From positions 1 through 28,793 of the forward strand of contig DATEJK010000075.1 of NCBI GenBank assembly GCA_035278025.1: DNA of 28,793 nt, read 5' to 3'. The notes beneath the pieces were generated by a model. That model was not told where the DNA came from, made no database searches, and saw nothing but the letters and a program-made list of their open reading frames with translations. The DNA is from JAICWP01 sp035278025. GTDB taxonomy: Bacteria > Acidobacteriota > Terriglobia > Terriglobales > Acidobacteriaceae. This document shows positions 16,378-23,876 of this stretch, in pieces (the stretch's first letter is position 1; each line of letters opens with the position of its first letter). The translations under genes and the position numbers were made by a program.

Positions 16378-19300
16378 ATGCCCGCCTCCCGCAAACCCGC
16401 TGTTTCGTCTTCGCAACTGGGCCTGTTCTCCGCCGCTTCCGCCCCGGCTCTCGCCCCCGCTCTTGAACTCAATCCCCGTCAGTCTGAAGCCGTGGAGCAC
16501 GTTGCCGGGCCCATGCTGGTGGTGGCCGGCGCCGGCACCGGCAAGACCACGGTGCTCACCCAGCGGCTTGCCCGGCTCATCCGCGAGGGACACGCCCGGG
16601 CGGATGAGATTCTGGCGGTCACCTATACCGACAACGCCGCTGAGGAACTAAAGCAGCGCGTGCGGCGAGAACTGGGGCCGGGCGCCGCTTCCGGCCTCCA
16701 GGCCACCACCTTTCACGCCTTCTGCTACCGCATCCTCCAGGACTGCGGCCAGGCTTTCCGGGTGCTGGAGCCACAGGACCTTTGGATCTACCTGCGCCGC
16801 CGTCTTCCCGAGTTGCAGCTCAAGTACTACACCCGTGCGGTTCACCCGGCGCAATTTCTGGAAGCGCTGATTGATTTTTTCGATAATTGCCACGACGAGC
16901 TCAAATCGGCCGCCGAATACGAAAATTACGTTCAGGAACTGGACGCCGGCAGGCACCCGCTGCCCCGCGTCACCCGCAGCAAGGAAGCTGACAAGCTCAC
17001 CCGCGACGACGTGCTCGCCCGCTGCCGCGAAATCGCGCGTGTGTTTCGCAAAGTGGAGGACATGCTGGCTGCCGACAACCTCGGCACCTTCTCCCACATG
17101 ATTCTGCGGGCCATGCAGGTGCTGAATTCCGACCCCGATTTGTTGCGCCGCGAACAGAAGCGGGCCCGCTTCCTTCTGATTGATGAATTCCAGGATTCCA
17201 ACATCGCCCAGATCGAACTGGCTCAACTGCTGGCCGGCAAGGAGCGCAATATTTTTGCCGTGGGCGACCCTGACCAGGCCATCTACCGCTTCCGCGGCGC
17301 TTCCAGTGCCGCCTTCGAAGAATTTGTCGCCCGCTTTCCTGAAACCAAAGCGGTGGTTCTGGACTGCAATCAGCGTTCCACTTCCGCAATTCTCAATTGC
17401 GCCGGCGCGCTGATTGCGCAGAATTCCTCCGTGGGTTGCCGTATCGGCCAAAACGAGAATTTCCAGCGCCAGCCCCTGTCTTCCGAGCGCGAACGCCAGG
17501 CCAAAGCGCAGGGCATCCCCATTTCACCCGAGCCCGTGAGCCTGGTCATGGTGGGCGGCAACGGCGATGAAGCCGGCGACATTGCCGAGCAGGCGTCCAC
17601 TATCCTGCGCACTCCCGCCAATCCCGCCGGCAAACCCCGGCCGCGCTGCGCCGTCCTCTACCGCTCCCACCAGCACCGTGAAGAAGTGGTTAGGGAACTG
17701 GCCCTTCACGGAATCCCTTTTCGCGTGGAAGGTCTGGACGCGCTTGAAACCTGCGAGGTGCGCGACCTGCTCGCCTGCATGCGCGTTCTACCCGCGCCGG
17801 TTGATAATGCCGCATTGTTCCGCGTGGCCGCATTGCCGGTTTTCGGCCTGGATGGAGAAGCCGTCCGTGAAGCCCTGCGCGCCGCCGGTAAGCAGCCGGA
17901 GTTGGCCAAGGTGCTCGCCGGCGTGCCCGGCGGCAAAATGGTTCTGAAGACGGTGGAGAACGCCCGCGCCGAGCTTGCGGCCGCCGATTGGAAAGCCGAC
18001 CGCGCATTGGCCATCGCCGTGAAGCGTTTCGGCATTGACCCGAGCGCCCCGCCGGTCGCCGCTTTCCGCGAATTCGTGGAGAAGTGGAGCGCCAAACCCA
18101 TCACCGCCACCGGAGAGTTGCAGGAGTTTCTGGAATACATGGAGTACTTTCCGCAGGCCGGCGGCGTGGTCGTCTTCCAGCAGCCTCCTCCTCCGGACCC
18201 GGTCAACACGGTGCAGCTCATGACCGTTCACGGCGCCAAGGGCCTGGAATTCGACCATGTTTTTGTGGTGCGCGCCAACAATAATTCATTTCCCACCAAT
18301 TATCGGGAAAAACTGTTTGCCATGCCCGCCGCCATGCGCGATCCCCGCTGCCTGGCGAAAAGCGACACCTCCGACCTGCACCGCGAGGAGGAGCGCCGCC
18401 TGTTCTATGTAGCCATGACGCGCGCGCGCGACTCGCTCACCATCTATGCCCGCCTCGGCAAGGGCAAGAATCCGCGGCCCACCGCCTTTGTGCGCGGCCT
18501 GATGGAGGCGCATGTGCAATCCCCCGGCTGGCGTCAGCGCGAACCGCGCCTGCGCATTGCCGCTCAGGCCGCCGTCGTTGGCGTCACCGGTCTGGGCGGC
18601 TGGATGCTGCTGCCGCCCTCGCTCCGCGCCCTCGCCGGCCCGCTCAGCGCCAGCTCCATTGAGATGTATGAAGCCTGTCCCCTCAAGTTCAAAATCTACA
18701 AGGACTGGAATATCCCCGGCGACATCTCTGCGTCACTGCAGTTCGGCTCCGCCATGCACTCCGCGCTCGCCGATTACTTTGAAGCCCTGCGCGTCGGCCG
18801 CCCGCGCACGTCCGAACAGTTGCTGCAGATTTTCGAGCGGGCCCTGGCGGAGCTTCCTTTCGACGATCAGCATCAGCGCGAGCTTTACCTGAAGCAGGGA
18901 AGGGAACAGCTGGCAACCTTCTATGAAAGCTGCTCCGCTGTTCCTGTTCCGCAAGTGCTCTCCACAGAGAAGACCTTCCAGTTCTCCGTCCAGGGCATGC
19001 TGGTGAAGGGCCGCATTGACCGCGTTGACCGCATTGACGGCCAGCGCGTCGCCATTGTGGATTACAAAACCGGTACGCCCAAAACCGAGGTTGACGCCCG
19101 CCGCAGCCTGCAGCTTTCCATCTATGCTCTGGCCGCACGCGAACTCTGGGGATACGTGCCTGAACGCCTGCTGTTCTACAACCTGGAAACCGCGGACGAA
19201 GTTTCCACTACCCGCGACGAAAAGGAATTGCGCGCCGCCCAGGAGCGCATAGCCGAGGTGGCCCGCAAGATGGCCGCCGGCGAATTTGAGCCCACTCCCG

Positions 19301-19395
19301 GCTTCCACTGCCGTTCCTGCCAGTTCCGTGCCCTGTGCCCGGCCACCGAGGAGCAGTTGTACACCGTCGAACTGGCCGCCGCCTCTCCCGGATAG
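16378..19395 (+). CDS. UvrD/PcrA-like helicase fused to RecB-type Fe-S nuclease
   Basis: A 1005-residue single-chain helicase-nuclease for DNA repair or recombination. N-terminal superfamily 1 motor: Q-motif LNPRQSEAV (31-39), Walker A GAGTGKTT (51-58), TYTDNAAEEL, LLIDEFQDS (about 265-273), GDPDQAIYRFRGA (about 296-308), VHGAKGLEFDHVF (about 616) and LFYVAMTRARDSL (about 675). C-terminal PD-(D/E)XK nuclease: FGSAMHS with H794, GRIDRVD with D881, VDYKTG with D895 and K897, and the QLSIYALA motif. Cys 767, 978, 981 and 987 form the C-xn-C-x2-C-x5-C pattern that holds a 4Fe-4S cluster in AddB/Cas4-type nucleases. The arrangement resembles Adn or AddAB subunits, but no partner subunit gene is adjacent. 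The start is ATG 16378; the first 30 residues are Pro/Ala-rich. Confidence 0.93.
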   Translation: MPASRKPAVSSSQLGLFSAASAPALAPALELNPRQSEAVEHVAGPMLVVAGAGTGKTTVLTQRLARLIREGHARADEILAVTYTDNAAEELKQRVRRELGPGAASGLQATTFHAFCYRILQDCGQAFRVLEPQDLWIYLRRRLPELQLKYYTRAVHPAQFLEALIDFFDNCHDELKSAAEYENYVQELDAGRHPLPRVTRSKEADKLTRDDVLARCREIARVFRKVEDMLAADNLGTFSHMILRAMQVLNSDPDLLRREQKRARFLLIDEFQDSNIAQIELAQLLAGKERNIFAVGDPDQAIYRFRGASSAAFEEFVARFPETKAVVLDCNQRSTSAILNCAGALIAQNSSVGCRIGQNENFQRQPLSSERERQAKAQGIPISPEPVSLVMVGGNGDEAGDIAEQASTILRTPANPAGKPRPRCAVLYRSHQHREEVVRELALHGIPFRVEGLDALETCEVRDLLACMRVLPAPVDNAALFRVAALPVFGLDGEAVREALRAAGKQPELAKVLAGVPGGKMVLKTVENARAELAAADWKADRALAIAVKRFGIDPSAPPVAAFREFVEKWSAKPITATGELQEFLEYMEYFPQAGGVVVFQQPPPPDPVNTVQLMTVHGAKGLEFDHVFVVRANNNSFPTNYREKLFAMPAAMRDPRCLAKSDTSDLHREEERRLFYVAMTRARDSLTIYARLGKGKNPRPTAFVRGLMEAHVQSPGWRQREPRLRIAAQAAVVGVTGLGGWMLLPPSLRALAGPLSASSIEMYEACPLKFKIYKDWNIPGDISASLQFGSAMHSALADYFEALRVGRPRTSEQLLQIFERALAELPFDDQHQRELYLKQGREQLATFYESCSAVPVPQVLSTEKTFQFSVQGMLVKGRIDRVDRIDGQRVAIVDYKTGTPKTEVDARRSLQLSIYALAARELWGYVPERLLFYNLETADEVSTTRDEKELRAAQERIAEVARKMAAGEFEPTPGFHCRSCQFRALCPATEEQLYTVELAAASPG

Positions 19396-19419
19396 AGCGC
19401 ATTGCGACAAACCCGCAAG

Positions 19420-19433
19420 CACGAATTTTCGTG
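19420..19433. repeat. Short inverted repeat CACGAA-TT-TTCGTG
   Basis: A perfect six-base inverted repeat with a two-base centre, 12 bases before the start of the CPBP gene. Its position suits an operator but nothing else supports one. Confidence 0.25.
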
Positions 19434-19445
19434 TAAATTCAATTA

Positions 19446-20255
19446 TTGACCTCGCCGCCCAACTCGCTGCCTGAATTTCCTTCACCACAGTTTTCTCCCC
19501 CGCCGGGGCCGCCACCGCCGGAGAACCCGCCCTGGACCGGGTGGGACGTGGTGCGTATTACGGTAGTCGGCATTGTCGTTATCGCTGTCTTCGGAATCGC
19601 ATCATTGTGGATCGCCGCTTCCAGCGGCCTGTTTCGCGGCATGCCGGCGGCGCAATTAGCCCGCGACCCGCTGCTCATTATTCCTGCCCAGTTTGCCGCT
19701 TACATGGTGCTCGTGTTTTTTATGTATGCCGTGGTGCGGCGCGAGCGCGGCTACAGGTTCTTGCCCGCGGTGCACTGGAATTGGCCGGATGGCACCTGGA
19801 TCGGCTTTCTGGCCCTGGGGGCCATCGTCGCCATCGCCGGCCAGTTGCTTTCCACCCTTCTGCCCATTCCCAAGTCCCTGCCCATTGACCAGTTCTTCCA
19901 CAGTCCTGCCGACGCCTGGATGATGGCCATCTTCGGCGTCGCTGTCGCCCCCTTCGTGGAGGAGTTGTTCTTCCGCGGCTTTCTCTATCCCGTGCTGGCG
20001 CGCCGGCTGGGAGTGGGCCTGGGCATCGTCCTCACCGCCATTCCCTTCGCCCTTCTCCATTCCGCGCAACTGGGCAACGCCTGGGGACCCCTGGTCGTGC
20101 TCTTCGTGGTTGGCGTGGTGCTTACCGCGGTGCGCGCCTTCACCAAGTCGGTGGCCTCCAGCACGCTGGTGCACATCGGCTACAACCTGACCCTGTTTGG
20201 CCTTTTGTTCGTGGCCAGCGGCCACTTCCAGCACCTGGAGAAGGTCGGAGGCTAA
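19446..20255 (+). CDS. CPBP-family intramembrane metalloprotease
   Basis: Membrane protein of the CAAX protease/bacteriocin-processing (CPBP, Abi) family, 269 residues. After a Pro-rich cytoplasmic N-terminus (residues 1-30) come about seven hydrophobic segments. The active-site motifs are complete: EELFFRG (172-178, with E172, E173 and R177), H205 in LLHSAQL, and H243 with N247 in HIGYN. The substrate is unknown. The start is TTG 19446, without a clear Shine-Dalgarno; the gap to the helicase gene is 50 bases. Its stop overlaps that of convergent panE by four bases. Confidence 0.9.
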   Translation: MTSPPNSLPEFPSPQFSPPPGPPPPENPPWTGWDVVRITVVGIVVIAVFGIASLWIAASSGLFRGMPAAQLARDPLLIIPAQFAAYMVLVFFMYAVVRRERGYRFLPAVHWNWPDGTWIGFLALGAIVAIAGQLLSTLLPIPKSLPIDQFFHSPADAWMMAIFGVAVAPFVEELFFRGFLYPVLARRLGVGLGIVLTAIPFALLHSAQLGNAWGPLVVLFVVGVVLTAVRAFTKSVASSTLVHIGYNLTLFGLLFVASGHFQHLEKVGG

Positions 20256-21199
20256 GTGGTCTGTTGCCGCGCCTGCGCCGAAACCGTGCTCTCCTCCAGC
20301 AGATTCACCAGCGCATGCAGCGTCTGATTTACCGGCGTGGGCACGCCTAGTTCCTTCCCCCGCCGCGTAATGTAGCCGTTCAGAGAATCAATTTCGGTGG
20401 GCTTGCCGCGAACGATGTCCTGAGCAGTCGAGGAGGTCGCCCTGGACATTGCGTCTCCCAGCTTCGAACCCGTCGTCTGCATATCCACATCATTCATGGG
20501 GACCCCGGCCGCGCGCGCCACGGCTACCGCCTCGCTGATGGCCTGTGCCATCACCGCGTGCACCAGCCGGTTGTGAGCGATGGCTCCATAATTGGCCCGG
20601 GCCAGGGCGGAGATGGCGTTGTACGCGCAATTCAGCACCATCTTCGTCCACTGCTCCACTTCAATCTGCTCGGAAAGCCGGCAAGGGACTAGCGCGCGTT
20701 CGAACAGCCCGGCAATGGTCCGCAACTCGGCTAAGCGCGCCGGCTCCGCTTCCAGTATCAGGTCGCCCCGCCCCGAGTGCTTCACCCGCGCGGCAGAGGT
20801 CATCTCCGCCGCCACATAAACCACGGCGCGGATGGCTTCAATTCCGCTGGCGGCGCGGATACGCTCCCCGTTATCCACCCCGTTCTGCAGGCTGATGACC
20901 AGCGCTCCCGGAGTCAGATGCGGACGCAGGTCCTGGGCAGCGCTTTCGGTATCCACCGTTTTTACGCAGAAGAGAACCACGTCGGCACTCTTTACAACCC
21001 TCATGTCCGCCGAGGCTGTCACGGGCACGCCGCCCTGGAAGTGCACCGCGTCAATGAACAGGCCCTCGCGCTGGATGGCCTCCACCCGCGCCTGCCGCGC
21101 GATCAACGTCACTGAGGTTCCGGCGCGCGCCAGCATGCCGCCGAAATAACAGCCCACTGCTCCTGCTCCCAGCACCGCAACCTGTGGTTGTTCGCGCAT
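20252..21199 (-). CDS. panE: 2-dehydropantoate 2-reductase (ketopantoate reductase family)
   Basis: NADPH-dependent reduction of ketopantoate to pantoate in CoA synthesis, if orthologous. The 315-residue protein has the Rossmann motif GAGAVGCYFGG (11-21), N106 in SLQNGVDN, the catalytic Lys K186 in WTKMVLNCAYNAISAL, and PTEIDSLNGYI (268-277) with the conserved Glu/Asp/Asn. The frame is open 58 codons upstream to 21373, but that part overlaps the divergent pyrE, so ATG 21199 was chosen, with GGAG six bases upstream. Ketopantoate-reductase paralogues acting on other 2-oxo acids exist, so pantothenate synthesis is likely but not proven; panB and panC are not nearby. Confidence 0.88.
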   Translation of the reverse strand: MREQPQVAVLGAGAVGCYFGGMLARAGTSVTLIARQARVEAIQREGLFIDAVHFQGGVPVTASADMRVVKSADVVLFCVKTVDTESAAQDLRPHLTPGALVISLQNGVDNGERIRAASGIEAIRAVVYVAAEMTSAARVKHSGRGDLILEAEPARLAELRTIAGLFERALVPCRLSEQIEVEQWTKMVLNCAYNAISALARANYGAIAHNRLVHAVMAQAISEAVAVARAAGVPMNDVDMQTTGSKLGDAMSRATSSTAQDIVRGKPTEIDSLNGYITRRGKELGVPTPVNQTLHALVNLLEESTVSAQARQQTT

Positions 21200-21287
21200 C
21201 GCCTGCTCCGCTCCTGGGCCCGGCAATCGTGACGTGTGCTCTGGGCCGCTTTCCGCCGAACTTTTTGCCGTGCTATGGTAAAGGTTT

Positions 21288-21866
21288 ATGTCATCTGAGC
21301 GCGCCCAACTTTTGCAGGTGCTGGCCGAGAAGTCCTTCCGCCTGGGCCAGTTTAAGCTCTCCTCCGGGGGCACCAGCGACTACTACATTGATTGCCGCAC
21401 TACTACCCTGGATGCGCAGGGCGCGCGCCTTACTGGCGAGGTGTTCTGGCAGGAAATTCAAGCCCGCGCTTGGCGCCCGCAAGCCATTGGCGGCCTCACC
21501 ATGGGGGCCGATCCGATCGTCAGCGCCGTGGCTGTGGTCAGCGGCCAGGTGCATGGGTTTCTGGTGCGCAAGGCGGAAAAGCAGCACGGCACCGGCCAGC
21601 GCATCGAGGGCTTTCGCCAGAAGGGTGCGCGGGTGGTGATTGTGGACGACGTGTGCACCACCGGCGCCTCCACCATTCAGGCTATCGAGGCGGCGCGCGA
21701 GTTCGGCTTCGAAGTCGCCGGCGCGATGTGCCTGGTGGAGCGCGAGGAGGCCGGCGGCCGCGCCAATGTTGAGAAGGCGGCCAGCCCCGCTCCCTTCGTG
21801 GCGCTGTTCACGGCAAATGACGTCCGCCGCGAGCACGTGAAGCTGAACGCCGTAGCCAGCAGTTAG
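21288..21866 (+). CDS. pyrE: Orotate phosphoribosyltransferase
   Basis: Joins orotate to PRPP to make OMP in pyrimidine synthesis. The 192-residue protein is of usual length. Landmarks: FKLSSGGTSDYYIDCR (22-37), the orotate-side loop KAEKQHG (95-101) with the catalytic Lys cluster, and the PRPP-binding VVIVDDVCTTGAST (116-129). ATG 21288 is preceded by AAAGG and a TGCTATGGT that could be an extended -10 (21271-21279). It is divergent from panE with 88 bases between, and followed 45 bases later by mtnA in the same direction. Confidence 0.93.
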   Translation: MSSERAQLLQVLAEKSFRLGQFKLSSGGTSDYYIDCRTTTLDAQGARLTGEVFWQEIQARAWRPQAIGGLTMGADPIVSAVAVVSGQVHGFLVRKAEKQHGTGQRIEGFRQKGARVVIVDDVCTTGASTIQAIEAAREFGFEVAGAMCLVEREEAGGRANVEKAASPAPFVALFTANDVRREHVKLNAVASS

Positions 21867-21911
21867 TAGCTAGATGCTAAGTCACAATTGACCACTGGCA
21901 ACTGAGAACTG
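21866..21911. repeat. AGTAGCTAG/ACTGGCAACTGAG spacer repeat
   Basis: The pyrE-mtnA gap is AGTAGCTAGATGCTAAGTC followed by CCACTGGCAACTGAGAACTG, ending directly at the mtnA start. It belongs to the same loose wording as 3131-3232 and displaces any Shine-Dalgarno for mtnA. Confidence 0.45.
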
Positions 21912-22961
<1,050 letters not shown>

Positions 22962-22972
22962 CTCCTCCCGAG

Positions 22973-23029
22973 TGTCATCCCGAGCGAGGGTGAACGGAGC
23001 TTGGGAGGCGAACGCCAGTCGAGGGACCT
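22973..23029. repeat. TGTCATCC dispersed repeat, copy after mtnA
   Basis: Begins TGTCATCCCGAGCGAGGG (22973-22990) and ends AGTCGAGGGACC near 23029, the standard beginning and end of this family. It lies right after mtnA in the spacer before the small membrane-protein gene. Confidence 0.7.
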
Positions 23030-23096
23030 TGCGTCTTCTCTAATCACGGAACTTTTCCCACCGCCCCGCGTATCATCAATCAGGAGGAGTTACGTC

Positions 23097-23294
23097 ATGC
23101 TTACCTTCCTTCTATGGTGCCTGCTCTTCGTGCTGTGCTGGCCCCTGGCCCTGCTGGCGCTCATCCTCTATCCCTTCGTCTGGCTGATCCTGTTGCCCTT
23201 CCGTATAGTGGGCATAGCCGTTGAGGGAGTGCTGGGTTTCCTGTGGGCCATCTTTACACTTCCCATGCGTCTACTCAGCCCGCGGCGGGTATAA
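23097..23294 (+). CDS. Small hydrophobic membrane protein
   Basis: A 65-residue protein, nearly all Leu/Ile/Val/Phe/Trp, with two adjacent membrane segments (residues 2-26 and about 29-56) and a short basic tail (SPRRV). The ATG at 23097 has an excellent Shine-Dalgarno (AGGAGGAG, about 23083-23090), which argues that it is a real gene. I do not recognise the family and no function can be assigned. Confidence 0.7.
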   Translation: MLTFLLWCLLFVLCWPLALLALILYPFVWLILLPFRIVGIAVEGVLGFLWAIFTLPMRLLSPRRV

Positions 23295-23386
23295 ACCGGC
23301 TTCCCGGTTTGGAACCGAACCCCACTTTTCTGCATCCAATATTGAGCCATTCAGAAAATTTGAAGGTCGGTGGTTGGAGGGTCAAA

Positions 23387-23662
23387 GTGTCTGTAAATAA
23401 CAGAAAGAAAGGCAGCAACACGATTTCCAGGCGGCGTAAGAAGCAGCTTCCGGCGCAGCCGGAAACCCCAGCTCAGGCTGCGGCGCAGCCGCCCACGCCC
23501 CAGCAGCCCAGCCGCGATTTCGAGCGCGAGCTGCAGGACCACTTCGCCGCGGAAGCCCGCAGAAAAGTGGAAGAGGCGACGGAGAACATCTTTGGCTCCG
23601 TGCTCGCCCGCCATGGCTGGGCCCGCAACGAGCACGGCCAGGTGGAATACGTCGGCAGCTGA
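23387..23662 (+). CDS. Small unknown protein with basic, Gln/Pro-rich N-terminus
   Basis: A 91-residue protein starting at GTG 23387, chosen because GGAGGG lies five bases upstream; the frame is open to 23243, but that part overlaps the preceding gene. Residues 1-22 are Lys/Arg-rich, 23-42 Gln/Pro/Ala-rich and low in complexity, and 44-85 form a probable amphipathic helical region (DFERELQDHFAAEARRKVEEATENIFGSVL given in part: FERELQDHF, RRKVEEATENIF). No known domain is seen. Confidence 0.6.
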   Translation: MSVNNRKKGSNTISRRRKKQLPAQPETPAQAAAQPPTPQQPSRDFERELQDHFAAEARRKVEEATENIFGSVLARHGWARNEHGQVEYVGS

Positions 23663-23704
23663 GCGCGGCCGGGCGATTCGCTAAGGAATCTTCCTAAAAA
23701 CGAA

Positions 23705-23764
23705 TGTCATCCTGGGCCCAGCCAGGCGATTCGCTTGCGAATCGCCTGGCGGAGTCGAAGGACC
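23705..23764. repeat. TGTCATCC dispersed repeat with perfect 14-bp hairpin
   Basis: Starts TGTCATCCTGGGCCCA and ends GAGTCGAAGGACC. Its middle (23721-23750) is a perfect hairpin: GCCAGGCGATTCGC, then TT, then the exact complement. It lies between the 23387 gene and convergent aceE and could end transcripts from either side, though no T-run follows the stem. Confidence 0.75.
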
Positions 23765-23828
23765 CTGCGTTTGCTCGCGATCTCCTGCAGACAAGAGGTG
23801 TTCTCTGCAGAAAGTCTCGGCAACTAAT

Positions 23829-23854
23829 AGCGGCAAAGAGCGGCAAAGAGCGGC
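23829..23854. repeat. Tandem 10-bp repeat AGCGGCAAAG
   Basis: Two full copies and a six-base third copy of AGCGGCAAAG lie just downstream of aceE, between its stop and the dispersed repeat. Probably a slippage product. Confidence 0.6.
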
Positions 23855-23876
23855 GGCTGATATTACCGGGCCAAAC

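Noticed and set aside
20252..21373. N-terminal 58-residue extension of the PanE frame
   Set aside because: It crosses the promoter and start of divergent pyrE, lacks family similarity, and a good ribosome site precedes ATG 21199.
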